DNA of 64,000 nucleotides. Origin: Selaginella tamariscina. Its lineage: Eukaryota > Streptophyta > Lycopodiopsida > Selaginellales > Selaginellaceae. The DNA lies in the NCBI GenBank assembly GCA_003024785.1, contig PUQB01000008.1, positions 250,868-314,867 of the forward strand, written 5' to 3'. The position numbers and the translations under genes were made by a program. Below are positions 1 through 10,100 of this stretch, one piece after another. The notes beneath the pieces are model-generated. The model ran no database searches. It saw nothing but the letters and a program-made list of their open reading frames with translations, and had not been told where the DNA came from. Each line of letters begins with the position of its first letter. Within the stretch, counting starts at the first letter, position 1.

Positions 1-696
1 GCCTACAACAACTCCATCCACGCATCTACAGGACAGACACCTTTCTTTGCTCTTACAGGCCACCATCCACGTTTTGACTTTGCTCCTCCCGCTTCTCCTT
101 CTTCCGCTCCTGCAGTACAGGATCGTCTTCAGCATCTTCGGCAGGTACAGGATGATCTCCAGGTTCATCTTCAACAGGCACAGGAACGATACAAGCATCA
201 TGCTGATGCTCACCGTCAGCCGACCTGCATACAAGATTGGTGATCTCGTGTGGCTTCTTCGTCGACACATTCGCACCAACAGGCCTTCTTCTAAGTTGGA
301 TTTTCAACGATTGGGCCCTTATAGGATCGTGGCGGAGGTAAATCCTGTAGCTTTCCGACTCGAGTTACCATCCACGGTGAAACTTCATCCTGTGTTTCAC
401 ACCTCTTTGTTGGAGCCGTATCATCCTTCTTCTCTTCCCGGTCGTGTTTCTTCTCCTCCCCTCCTGTGGTCATTGACACTGAACCTGAGTACGAAGTTGC
501 AGCCATCCTTGACTCTCGTCTTCATCGTCACCAACTCCAATACTTGGTGGATTGGAAAGGGTACCTGCCTACTGATCGCACTTGGGAACCTGCATCCAAC
601 TTACTCCATGCTTCTTCCAAGGTTGCTGCCTTCCATCGGCATTATCCTGCTAAACCAGGTCCAAGACTCGTGGAACTCATCTTTAGGAGGAGGTGC
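1..696 (+). pseudogene. G1: Ty3/gypsy integrase C-terminus and chromodomain, 3' end of pol
   Basis: This is the tail of a chromovirus-type pol polyprotein whose start lies left of the window. In frame 1 the first codons give the end of the integrase core ([20 protein letters not shown]). The frame shifts near 230, where the integrase C-terminal motifs [16 protein letters not shown] and [14 protein letters not shown] follow. Near 460 it shifts back to frame 1 for a chromodomain ([29 protein letters not shown]). Such chromodomains tether the integration complex to chromatin marks. A purine-rich stretch at about 682-695, taken as the polypurine tract, leads straight into the LTR at 697. At least two frameshifts make this copy non-functional. 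Family assignment is firm; the clade is not resolved. Confidence 0.88.
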
Positions 697-1284
697 TGTC
701 ACGACCCGAATACAGAATACAGGATTCGGATACATGACATGGGTTACGGACTTTCCTACAGGATTCCGGACACAGGATTCGGTTGCAGGATATTCCTACA
801 GGATATTCCTAGATTGCACAGGATATGCTAGAGGATAAGGGACATTGTGGACTCATCTTAGCCTCTGCATGCATGCAATCACTTTTGCATGCATGCAACC
901 ACTTTTAGCACTCATGCCTAGATTAGCTCTTGGAGTTGTGAGCATAAAAGCTCCGACCTAATTGTTGTACAATCAGTTACTATCAACACCAGTCTTACTA
1001 CGATCAATCTCGTCTTGTCTTGTTCTTGTCTTGTTTCCTGTCCTGTTCCTGCTCGCTCCTATTTCCTGTCCTGCTCCTGGATCCTGTCCTGCTTCTGTCT
1101 TGTTCCTGGATCTTGTCCTGCGCTTTCCTGTCTTGCTCCCGGATCCTATCCTGATCCTGTCTTGCTCCTAGATCGTCCTGTTCCTATTCCTGTTTCCTGT
1201 CCTGCTCTCGGTCTTGTTCCTGAGTCAAGCCTTCCTGTCCTTGGAATCCTGTTCTCTTCCTAGTTCCTGGATCGTGGCTTGATA
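697..1284 (+). repeat. G1 3' LTR
   Basis: The LTR begins TGTCACGACC directly after the polypurine tract and ends near TGGCTTGATA. The reverse complement of 2482-3100 is a second copy of the same LTR, which fixes both edges. Inside are repeated GGATTC/GGATAT motifs, a TGCATGCATGCA pair, and a CT-rich zone of TCCTGTCC/TTGTTCCTG repeats that opens spurious reading frames. At the 3' edge the sequence passes directly into the protease codons of G2, so this LTR marks an insertion point inside G2. Confidence 0.85.
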
Positions 1285-1460
1285 CCAGTGTCTAACAGGG
1301 CAAACTCCTTGAGCTCTCGATTATTAAAATGTGTATAGGAAACTTGAGTGATGGAATGGTATGAGTAGCACCAATGGAGCCTGCACCTACGTCCAACTTC
1401 GCGGCTCCTAGACGAAGTGGACATTGAAGTTTTCCGACTGAACTCTAGCTTCAACTTCAT
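1285..1460 (-). pseudogene. G2: retroviral-type aspartic protease, N-terminal fragment
   Basis: Read on the minus strand, the frame runs from the gag tail into ELKEFALLDTG, the catalytic D-T-G motif of a Ty3/gypsy aspartic protease, and stops there because the G1 LTR is inserted. The rest of G2 (protease C-terminus, reverse transcriptase, integrase and 3' LTR) must lie left of the G1 element, outside the window. The protease would cleave the Gag-Pol polyprotein in virus-like particles. The fragment is short, but its frame, position after gag and DTG motif agree. Confidence 0.72.
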
Positions 1461-2386
1461 GCGTGTTGAACTTCCTAGCTTTAATAGGACATTCTGCCAC
1501 CTTGTGTCCTACTTCACCACAATACAAGCATAGGTTCTCACTGCGGCGACATTGCTTCTCAGCAGCGGAAAGAGAGCCACGCTTGGATTTCTCAACCTCC
1601 ATAGGAACTACTCCAGAAGGTGGTGTAGGAACATGTACCACAGCTGCAAGATTGGTTTGCAAGAACTGCTGACGGGATCTTTCCTGACGACGCTCGAACA
1701 AACAGTTGTCGTAACGAACAGCTTGTTGCATGATCTCCGCTAATGTTTGGGCATCCGGTAATGTAAGAAGAAGGTCCTTCACGTCATCCCTTAACCCAAA
1801 ATGAAAGTGTTCGATCAATGCAGTCTCGTCCCATGGAATGTTCGTGCAAAGTTGCTGAAATTCGGATACATAGACGGAAGCTGGTCGGGATCCTTGAGTG
1901 AGCTTTCGTAACTTCGTGCATGCGGAACGGTACTTGTCAGGATCCCCAAAGTAGGCTTCAAAGGCAGCCACGAAACCTTCAAAGTCTTCCATCAATGTGT
2001 TGTCATGCTCAAGCAAGGGGGCAACCCAAGCCCGTGGAGATCCACTTAGTAAGGATGCCAAAAGGCCAACCTTTTGTGCATCAGTCGAGTAGCGGCGTGG
2101 TTGCATGCGGATCAAGAGCCGGATCTGATTCAGGAAAACCTTGGAAATCGGTGCGATTACCATTGAACTTTTCTGGCATGCTGACCTTTGGCTCCAAAGA
2201 AAAGTTCGATGAAGAGGGAACCATCGATGCTTGAGAGAGAGCCTGTGCAGCAGCCTTGGAGGATGCATCCGCAGCTGCATGCGCCGCGTTGGTGGAACCT
2301 TGCAGGTTGGTGACCACTTGGCGCAAAGTGGCTAGCTCATGAAGCAACATTTGGTGCTCGCGTTGAAAGTGCTCAAAATCAGCCAT
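1408..2386 (-). pseudogene. G2: gypsy gag (capsid and nucleocapsid)
   Basis: The minus-strand gag starts at the ATG at 2386. An N-terminal helical segment (FEHFQREHQMLLHELATLRQ) is followed by KVSMPEKFNG. One frameshift near 2140 separates this from the capsid domain (GLLASLLSGSPRAW, WDETALIEHFHFGL, LRDDVKDLLLTLPD). A CCHC zinc knuckle (CLYCGEVGHKVAEC) lies near 1475-1515. Gag packages the element RNA. Order relative to the LTR at 2482-3100 is normal (LTR, leader, gag). It resembles the gag of G3 in domain order and motif spacing. The frameshift predicts inactivity. Confidence 0.88.
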
Positions 2387-2481
2387 GATCTATGAAAGAA
2401 AAAGAGGAAAACGAAGGAAAAGAATCAAGGAAAAAAAAATAGCTGGAAAACGGAGAGCTATGAAAGCAGTTACTATTAAAC

Positions 2482-3100
2482 TGTCAAGCCATGATCCAGG
2501 AACCATGAAGAGAGCAGGATTTCAAGAACAAGAAGGCTTGACTCAGGAGTATGACTGAGAGCAAGACAGGAACTTAGGAACTCAGGAGCAAGACCAGGCG
2601 CAGGACAGGATCCATGAGCAAGACAGGAACATGATAAGATCCGGGAACAAAACAAGAAGGCACAGGACAGGATCCAGGAACAAGACAGGAACAGGACAGG
2701 ATCCAGGAACAAGACAGGAACAGGACAGGATCCAGGAACAAGACAGGAACAGGACAGGATCCAGGAGCGAGACAAGGAGAGAACAAGAAGCAAGACAAGA
2801 ACAAGACAAGACAAGATTGATCGTAGTAAGACTGGTGTTGATAATAAACTGATTATACAATAATTAAGTCGGAGCTTTTATGCTCACAATTCCAAGAGCT
2901 AATCTAGGCATGAGTGCTAAAAGTGGTTGCATGCATGCAGAGGCTAAGATGAATCCACATGTCCCTTATCCTCTAGCATATCCTGTGGTATATCCTGTAG
3001 GAATATCCTGCAACCGTATCCTGTATCCGGAATCCCTGTAGGAAATCCTGCAACCCGTATCTTGTATTCGGAATCCTGTATCCTGTATCGGTTCGTGACA
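2482..3100 (-). repeat. G2 5' LTR
   Basis: On the minus strand this LTR begins TGTCACGAACC at 3100 and ends TGGCTTGACA at 2482, a TG...CA structure matching the G1 LTR in inverted orientation. Beyond 3100 it abuts the decayed transposon-like gene, whose reading frame is cut there. The other end of G2 is outside the window, so target duplications cannot be checked. Confidence 0.85.
2590..2790 (+). repeat. 29-bp minisatellite inside the G2 LTR
   Basis: Three nearly perfect 29-bp units (GATCCAGGAACAAGACAGGA plus nine bases) start at 2671, 2700 and 2729, with diverged units on either side. The related but more scrambled array in the G1 LTR is at about 1015-1215. The array creates low-complexity open frames in several registers on both strands; none is taken as a gene. 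Confidence 0.85.
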
Positions 3101-5420
3101 CCATCAATAATAAGCTCTTGTTTCTTGAGTTCGGCACTCAATGGAATAGGGTTTGGTTGTCCTTTTGGGAGAAGTGGCTTTTTATCTTCTTCACTTTTGA
3201 AGAGCATTAAGCCCTCTTTCGGTAACCACTCATGCTCTGATAACTGTAACTTATACTGCATAATAGGTACCATCTCTTATGGAGAAAAAGAATTGTAGTG
3301 GCACAAGGTGACCAGTTAAAGAATCGCTCCCCTCTTTGATATACTCCTTGAGAAACTTGTTGAAGTCTGGCACCTCAATCACAAATAAAGCACAACTTTT
3401 TTTGGAAATGCAATTTTCAAAGATTCATCATATGCGATAAAGTAAGTGCACTTGTCCTTTTTGTACCTTGTTGAAGAACGCATCAATATCTTCATGAGTG
3501 TGAATAACCATAAGGAACTGAGCATGATTGTCTCAAATATACCTTTTGGCAAAACAAGCATTAAACAAGTATGCTAGTACATATCTAAAAATTAAAAGTA
3601 AGTATGAGCTTGAGAAAAACCTTAACTAAAATAATTTAATATATTTTTTCTTGCCTGCATAATTATCCATCTGTATAAAGCAAATGACGAGGAAGCTTAT
3701 TTGATGTTGAGGACACATGTACACTATTTGAGCTAAATCCCTCCAATGAACCATAACTGTTTTTTTGTGCATGCTACTGACAATGCCTCTTCATATTCCC
3801 AGTAGCCTCAAGTGCAAACGTGTTTATGAGAGCATTATGTAAAGGTTGAAAGTGTTGTTTGTTCACTTTAAGATCACCCATAGGACTAGTTTGTGAATGG
3901 GCTTCAAGGTTTTTGAAACACATGGCCAACGACCCAATAGTGCAATTGGAGTCGCTAGACCAATGTGGAAGTGAAAAGTATCCATATGATTCATAACCGT
4001 GTCCATGTGTTAGCACACTTGTCAATGAAATCGGAAGTTTCATGACATTTCTAAGGCACTTTGGGGTTGCAACGAGCTTTGGAATGCTGGTCTTTAAATG
4101 ATTCATCTTGTCGTGGATTAAGCATAGGGTGACACAAAAAGCATGCGGTGTGCATAGTACTGAGACCGGCAAGTTTGTTGTGTAATCATGTGGGCCTCCA
4201 TCTTTTTTGAATGACAGTGATCTCCACCAAGGTTTTTGCACAAGCCTCTGTAGCCTTCAATGATATACAAGTGTTACACTTGGAAAAACTAAAGTGTTTT
4301 GTAATCTCACATCCTTAAAATGAGTATTTCATATGTTATTGAAGGTACCAGTGCAGATTATTTGGAGCCTCATCAAACTGAGGCATTTGTTCACATGTTC
4401 ATACATCTTCAATTGAGTGTAAATTGAAGGCAAAACCTTGAGATTTTCCTTGACCCTTGCATTTGTGAAGCATCTTGTCTGCATTTGCTTCTACAAAAGC
4501 CTTGAGTATCTCTATGGCTGCTATAATGTGAGAACGAGTTTTGACTAGGCGAGTGTTCTCATGTACTAAGGTGCGCACTCCATCTAGCCACTCATCCCTC
4601 CGATGGTAGAACGTGGTCTTTAGGATTCCATATATAGTGTACCAAGCTTTGAAGTAAATGGCCACCTTATTAAATACCATGGATGTACTCTGATAACATG
4701 TGTCTAGAGCCATTCCATCAATACACCTAGTTAGTGCAGCATATACAAATCATGCCTTTGCTTTTGGGTGAGCATACGAAAGGCATGTCTACATTGGGTA
4801 ATTTCATTTTGGTTTGCCATCAGACAACACTTCTTCTTGCAGTAGTCAATCGTGGAAATGCTAACAACGCTTGCCAAAGATGTGAGATCCATCTTGACCC
4901 TCTTGCCGGAACTTGCAAGGGCAAATTTGCAGCCCATAAATTACCATTTCCTTATTATAGGACCAATGCAAGTAACCTCTTTAAATATGAGTTATCCTTC
5001 CAGGTTGTTATTATTGAAATCCAACATTGAATATGTTGAACCATCTCGCTGTCTTAATTCAGATGTTTGCCACCTCATGAGAGATCCATGATGTAATGTG
5101 CCATTAGGTGAAACCTCTGTCACAATTACACCCACGAAGTAGGCCCCTAATTTCTCTTTTAATATGACTTCTATTGGATTTACAGTTGTGATGATGCCCC
5201 TCCCAACCTTGATCTCATGAAGAAAGAGAATCACCTCATCCATCACAACAAGCATGCCATCGTCTGAGAACTCATACTAATATTTGTTTGTGACTCTGCA
5301 TTCTCTGTGTTAGCCTTGACTTCATCCACATTCCATAATACAAGAGAATTCTCTTCAAATTCCATTCCAGGAACCTCAACATGCTTGCAAATGGTGTTCA
5401 CCCATACGTACACACAAGAT
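3101..5420 (-). pseudogene. Decayed transposon-like gene, family not named
   Basis: A string of minus-strand coding blocks lies in consistent order: an acidic segment (KHVEVPGMEFEENSLVLWN, 5330-5400), 5255-4992, a Cys-rich block (KKKCCLMANQ, TQCRHAFRML, 4937-4731), IYGILKTTFYHRRDEWLDGV (4713-4399), 4241-3774, HWRDLAQIVYMCPQ followed by MDNYAGKKKY near 3660-3750, then 3561-3379 and 3273-3101. The pattern of Cys-rich start, GVR-H-N block, D-W-A-Q-type block and DN-AG-KKKY block resembles an uncharacterised protein family I associate with transposons in plants and cnidarians; this is recalled, not searched. Stops and frameshifts are frequent, and the G2 LTR cuts the 3' end at 3100. The AD/DN residues could belong to a DDE-type nuclease, which is inference. 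Confidence 0.45.
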
Positions 5421-5674
5421 CCTAAACAATATTGTGATATGACGCATTATCATCTTGAACTTCCACAGTTCCAGTGCCAACTATCTTATTATTTTGAAAA
5501 ATATATACTTTATCTCCAATATTAAATATATTGTCCAGCGCATAAATAATTGTGTCATTTATGATATTTGTTTATGTAATATGCAAAAAATCTGAATCGA
5601 GAGTGCTTAATATATTGTGTGTAAAATATATAATTATGTATAAGTATAGATTCTCATGCTTGAAAACTATACAA

Positions 5675-5935
5675 GTGGTGGTGGGATTAATCCCACCACC
5701 CCTTCCTCGCCTAATAGAATGGTGGGAGGGATTAATCTTACCCACAACTCTCTCTAACAAGGAAGAGTCGGTGGGATTAATCCCACACGACTCTCTTCGA
5801 CGAGGAAGAATTGGGATTAGTTTCGCCCACAACTCTCTCCAACGGGGAAGAGATCGGTGGGATTAATTCCTCCCACAACTCTCTCTCTGACGGGGAAGAG
5901 GTGACAGGATTAATCCTGTCCACAACTCTCATTGT
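5675..5935. repeat. Tandem array of about 60-bp units centred on palindromic GGATTAATCC
   Basis: About five diverged units each contain a version of GTGGGATTAATCCCAC followed by CACAACTCTCTC and a GAC/GGGGAAGAG spacer. Palindrome cores are near 5685, 5730, 5775, 5855 and 5910. The open frames on both strands here are by-products of the repeat. The palindrome contains TAATCC on both strands, a type of site bound by some homeodomain proteins, but no function is shown. Confidence 0.8.
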
Positions 5936-5948
5936 CTTGCACACTTAG

Positions 5949-6407
5949 TTGATACCTACGTTTTCAAGTATTTATTTCCTGATTTTTGCTTATGTAACTG
6001 ATACCTTCGCCTTCATCTTCGCCAAGAAGACATTGTTGGACTGGATTTATATGAATGATGCTGATTCCAAATGTATTAATACGGTTGTTCACTTGGTTAT
6101 TAAGAATGTGCCAAACAATTTCAAACTTTCAAATGACTGGCCAGGCATCTGTTTTCACTCCAACAGGCCTGAACGTCCATCTGATACACTGATAATTGAG
6201 AGGGACATATTCAACAATGTACATTATCCAAACATTACAAGTCAGGCTGCACAGAGCATCGTCAACTTGATTAATGGTCCTCATAGTGATGCATGGGTTT
6301 TTTACTACTGCACTAGAGAATCCATCTTGAAGGAGTGTTACCTTCGGGATACATATGTATTTGCTGTTAAAAAGAATAAGACCATGGTTGAGGACTTGAA
6401 TAGATAG
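5949..6407 (+). CDS. Hypothetical protein, about 150 residues
   Basis: An uninterrupted frame encodes a protein whose first 30 residues are hydrophobic and aromatic (SSIYFLIFAYVTDTFAFIFA) and could be a membrane or signal segment, followed by a soluble part (LLDWIYMNDADSKCINTVVH, SAAQ-type helix near 95-105, YYCTRESILKECYL). I do not recognise a domain. It starts directly after the palindromic repeat. It may be a host gene fragment, an exon of a larger gene, or part of the neighbouring decayed transposon on the other strand. The frame lies in AT-rich DNA where such length is uncommon by chance. Confidence 0.35.
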   Translation: MIPTFSSIYFLIFAYVTDTFAFIFAKKTLLDWIYMNDADSKCINTVVHLVIKNVPNNFKLSNDWPGICFHSNRPERPSDTLIIERDIFNNVHYPNITSQAAQSIVNLINGPHSDAWVFYYCTRESILKECYLRDTYVFAVKKNKTMVEDLNR

Positions 6408-6450
6408 AGAGGTTCTCAACTGATTACCCTAACAAACCATACATGAGTAT

Positions 6451-6657
6451 TTGGGAAAGTTCCCTCCTGAGAAGTGCGATAACTCTAAGGAGGAATCTGG
6501 TTCAATGTCGGAGTCTGAGAATGATCTTGAACCAAATAGTACACTAGAAGTTATCTCAAAGAGTACAGAACATTCACTTACTCCATTAACCATGGAAACG
6601 TCAACAGAAGAAATGGAAGATGTTGAACGATCTTCCAAGCTTCTTCGCTTCACTTAG
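6451..6657 (+). CDS. Small acidic serine-rich ORF, possibly the next exon of the same gene
   Basis: The frame encodes a Glu/Ser-rich segment (EESGSMSESENDLEPN, METSTEEMEDVERSS) of low complexity. It follows the 5949-6407 frame by about 45 bases, which contain no obvious donor/acceptor pair. It could be the acidic tail of that protein after a frameshift. No domain is recognised and transcription is unproven. Confidence 0.25.
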   Translation: MGKFPPEKCDNSKEESGSMSESENDLEPNSTLEVISKSTEHSLTPLTMETSTEEMEDVERSSKLLRFT

Positions 6658-7731
6658 AAGGTAACAATGAAGAAGAATTGATAATGTGTTAATAGAGTGA
6701 CGAATAGTTATAAATGAGTGTAACATAAGGCATTTTATATATTTTATTTATATTTGTACAGAAATAAATTCTTAAGGATTAAAGAAGCTTTTAATTCAAA
6801 CAAGGGTCACACATTAACAAGGTAAATAATATACCTTGTTAATTACAAGGCTAGTTAACTATCATTTTACATATGTAATGAAACAGTTGAGAACATGGAT
6901 ATTCAGCAGTGGCATGAGGTAAAAGAGGGGTATGGCAAAAATTTCTTGTGCCACATGTCAGAATGATAGAATTCATGCAAGAAATGGATAATAAATGCAG
7001 CTCAAAACATCCTTATTATGAGGACCACTTCAGTTTCTGCATCACCATTTTTATTGCCTTCAGTTCCTAAATCACTTTCTTCAACACCTATAATATCTGA
7101 ATTTTATAAGGATGATGTACAAGTAAATGATAAAAGGATTGACAACAATAGTGTGAAAAAATAAATGTAAAATGGACCAAACAAGTGAGTTGCAAAGCAT
7201 TCAAGAGGCAACATTGCCCCTTGTTACCCATGGTTATAATGGTGTTTTGCTTCATTGACAAATGCCTGAGGACAAAGAAAAGAAATCAAAGAAAAATTTT
7301 ATTCGTTGTTATGGTAAATTTTGATATAATATCATTTTTTGTCCAGGGTTGGACTGTCTCTTTCAAAAACTTAAGGAGATTAGTGCACTTATGGGATTTG
7401 GTTAGGCATGCAGTTTCACAACTTGACACCGCTGTTGAATTTGCTTAACAAACATTGTAATGTTGTAGAAGAGGTGATTTATAAAGATTAAATTTTTGAC
7501 TAGCGAATATATTATAAACCTCTCGAATTCTACGATATAAGAAAGGAAAGCAAGCCATACTTCTTCAAGAATGAAAAATTAATTGGGCTTCATTGGGAGA
7601 TCAATCAGTTAAGGATAATAAAAAATGCACATATCTTAGTGGTAGACGACTCTCCTTAAAAGGCTATGCTCAACCAAAATATTGTTTATATCCATCTAAT
7701 CACTTTCAACCCATATTCTGATATTAATACC
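6658..7731. other. Intergenic AT-rich stretch
   Basis: There is no recognisable gene. One short plus-strand frame at 7185-7448 has no family resemblance and is probably fortuitous. No RNA gene or terminal repeat was seen. Confidence 0.5.
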
Positions 7732-8115
7732 ATGGATGAACTAGTGAACTACTTGGATACGTACATCATAAAGAAGAATCTTGAAAACTTTTGTGAATAA
7801 TATTCACTATATAAAACATACTATAACGTTTTTATTTCTTGTGATTTTGAATTTTATAAATTAAAGGAGAGTAACCGGGCACTCTACAATATTATTGTTA
7901 AGGAACGTTATTTTTTAAATAAGTCTTTATGCACTCTTGTTCTTATCACAACATATGTATTAACAAATATGGCAACTCTTAATTGCATTCGTGAGAGTGT
8001 TAGGTGGTGGCAACAACATAAAAATATTGATCAAAATAATTTGATTAATCCGAAGAGTGATGACTTAGACAAAATGAGGAGATTTCTTTATATGGTTAAA
8101 AAGAAAGTATTATAA
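7732..8115 (+). pseudogene. ORF remnant with one internal stop, no known family
   Basis: From the ATG at 7732 a single frame runs to TAA at 8115 with only one internal stop (TAA near 7798). The translated segment is rich in Lys, Asn and Tyr (ELVNYLDTYIIKKNLENF; VRWWQQHKNIDQNNLINP). A run of about 104 codons without a stop in such AT-rich DNA suggests former coding. I recognise no domain. It may be part of an old transposon together with the 5949 ORF. Confidence 0.3.
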
Positions 8116-9197
8116 ATAGATTAACAGATTGATAAGGAAATGATTTCATTTGTAATTATGTTTGATAGTATTTTTTAATTATTATAAAATATTTTTACAA
8201 TGAAAAATAATACAAATTTCTAAGATATTGTAAGAATATTCTTTACTAAGTAAAGGTTAATGAAGGATTAATTAATATTTAAGACTTAAATATATATTTA
8301 TTAAATAATTAATTAATAATTAAAACTTAAGTATTAATTAGTAATTTATTTTATATCCCATTTTAGTTACAACTTCATACATATATAAATATAAAACTTC
8401 TAGGGGTATATATATAAATATGATAAATTTCAAGTTTATAAATGTAATTTTCCCTATTTTAAATTGCCAACACACGGGATTACATTATCTATATGTAAAT
8501 GTATGATGTATATTTAATGTTAATACATCTAATATATATGATGATATATTAAATGTATGATATATATATATATATAAATGCAAGTCACAATTGGAAACAA
8601 TTTTAAAGTGTTTTAAATCTAGTTTAATATTTAATTCTAGCTGTAAATCCAAACCTTGTCCCAATTGCAACTTGCGTTTATATATAATGATATATTAAAT
8701 GTATGATGTATATATGTAAATGCAAGTCACAATTGGAGACAATCTTAGAGTGTTTTTGTTACTTTATGAAGCCAAATAACATATATTTGTTTACATATAA
8801 ACTTATATATTATAAAAAATCAATATATCAATATATACGTATATTATATATATATATATACATATTATTTATAAATGTAACTCTTGAATGGAAATAATCT
8901 TGGATTAATGTTGCTACTAATACAACTACTATATACTATTATGTTCTTGAGTGTGTGTATGTGTGCAACTTATGTTTGTGTTTGTTTCTTTATACTATAT
9001 GGAAACTTTTATTTATATATTAAAAGGATGAAAAGCAATCTTTTAACAACACTAGCATAAAGTTTATCAAGTTTCTATATATTATCTTAAATAAAAGAAT
9101 AATGCAATATTGTTTTAAAATTTATTTAAGTATGATGTATCAAAACTTATTTGACAATATTGTAAAATAAGGCACTTAGGAGGTAAGGAATGTTATA
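8116..9197. other. Very AT-rich DNA with a duplicated 75-80 bp block
   Basis: There are long TA runs (8560-8580, 8845-8865). A diverged direct duplication is at about 8541-8620 and 8687-8757, sharing ATGATATATTAAATGTATGA and GCAAGTCACAATTGGA. A partial inverted match (CCAATTGCAACTTGCG) lies between them at about 8660. No gene is supported. The last five bases before 9203 (AAGTC) are the target site of G3. Confidence 0.6.
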
Positions 9198-9202
9198 AAG
9201 TC

Positions 9203-9994
9203 TGTAAAGATCATAAGTTATTTTTTACCTTTCACAAGACTTAAACCCGAGACCTTTGCGCTAACACACATGTGTTAGCCAACTTATTCATATGTGAGAA
9301 TGTTAAAAGTTTATTCATGGGGCTAAATACAAGTGTACATCAAAACATCCCAAGGGATTTTATATAAACCTACTCTTATTCCCTCCCACTAAAACCCAAG
9401 CATCGTTGAGTGTCTGAAGAAGAAAGTGATCGATTCAGACCTTTACGGGTGTAGTTTCTCGCCTGGATACTATCTCGAGCTTCAATCTCCAAACCACAGC
9501 TCACAAGCACACACCAAAGCAAAAAGCAAACACAAATAAACGAGGCCAAATCAATTTGTAGCAAATGCCCAAAGTAGCTCCATAACAACCACTATAGCAT
9601 ACCACATACAACCAAGATCAGAAATCAAATGCCCAAGGATATGCCCAAACGCATCAGAGTGACCACTTATTACAAACACACCAAACCTCTTCGTAAACAA
9701 GGACCATCGTTGCAAGCCAACTTATTCATATGATCCTGAATGTTGAATTACCCCATCAATAGCAAGGCGTATATTCATACGCATGTTCCAGACCAATTAT
9801 GGACCACACAATCCTTAGGACCTCAGATATATAAACAAGGTTCCAGTTCCAGGTTTTTTAGAATCATTCAACATCAGTCTTCGGTCTTGTGTTTTATTTT
9901 GTATTCATTTCTCTCTTGAATACAATCTCCTCCTTTCAGCTCAAAGGTTCTACCCTTGTTCTAAAGGTTTTGCCCTTTGCACAAGGTCGTCACA
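9203..9994 (+). repeat. G3 5' LTR, enlarged by an insertion
   Basis: Both ends match the 3' LTR: the start TGTAARGATCAT, the middle GGCGTATATTCATACGCATG, and the end CTTTGCACAAGGTC. A 420-bp insertion plus an 18-bp duplication (9295-9732) makes it 792 bp instead of about 354. GATATATAAACA near 9825-9840 is a plausible TATA region. Confidence 0.92.
9295..9714 (-). mobile_element. 420-bp insertion with 18-bp direct flanks
   Basis: The sequence AGCCAACTTATTCATATG occurs at 9277-9294 and again at 9715-9732 but only once at the matching site of the 3' LTR (about 15090). So 9295-9714 was inserted with an 18-bp target duplication. That size fits target-primed retroposition (SINE, LINE or processed transcript) rather than LTR or most DNA elements. 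On the minus strand it has GTTTATATAAAATCCC and then AATAAA near its end, but no poly-A tail. Both ends also read TG...CA, so a solo LTR with an odd duplication remains possible. A 70-codon minus-strand frame (9376-9588) is not recognised. Confidence 0.7.
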
Positions 9995-10100
9995 GTTTGA
10001 ATGATTCTGAGGTAGTGACAAGCTTTTGCTCCCGCTTGTCATCGATCCATTTTCTTTCTTTCTTTCTTTCTTTTCTTTTCTTTTTTTTCTTCGACTCATC

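Noticed and set aside
962..1263. Open frames rich in Ser, Cys, Leu and Pro on the plus strand
   Set aside because: They arise from the TCCTGTCC/GTTCCTG repeats of the LTR and shift freely between registers; no conserved domain.
2476..2860. Overlapping frames on both strands
   Set aside because: Product of the 29-bp minisatellite inside the G2 LTR.
5552..5866. Frames on both strands across the palindrome array
   Set aside because: A repeat with period near a multiple of three keeps several frames open; composition is repetitive.
9295..9714. Solo LTR interpretation (TG...CA ends)
   Set aside because: The flanking duplication is 18 bp, not 4-6 bp; kept only as an alternative.
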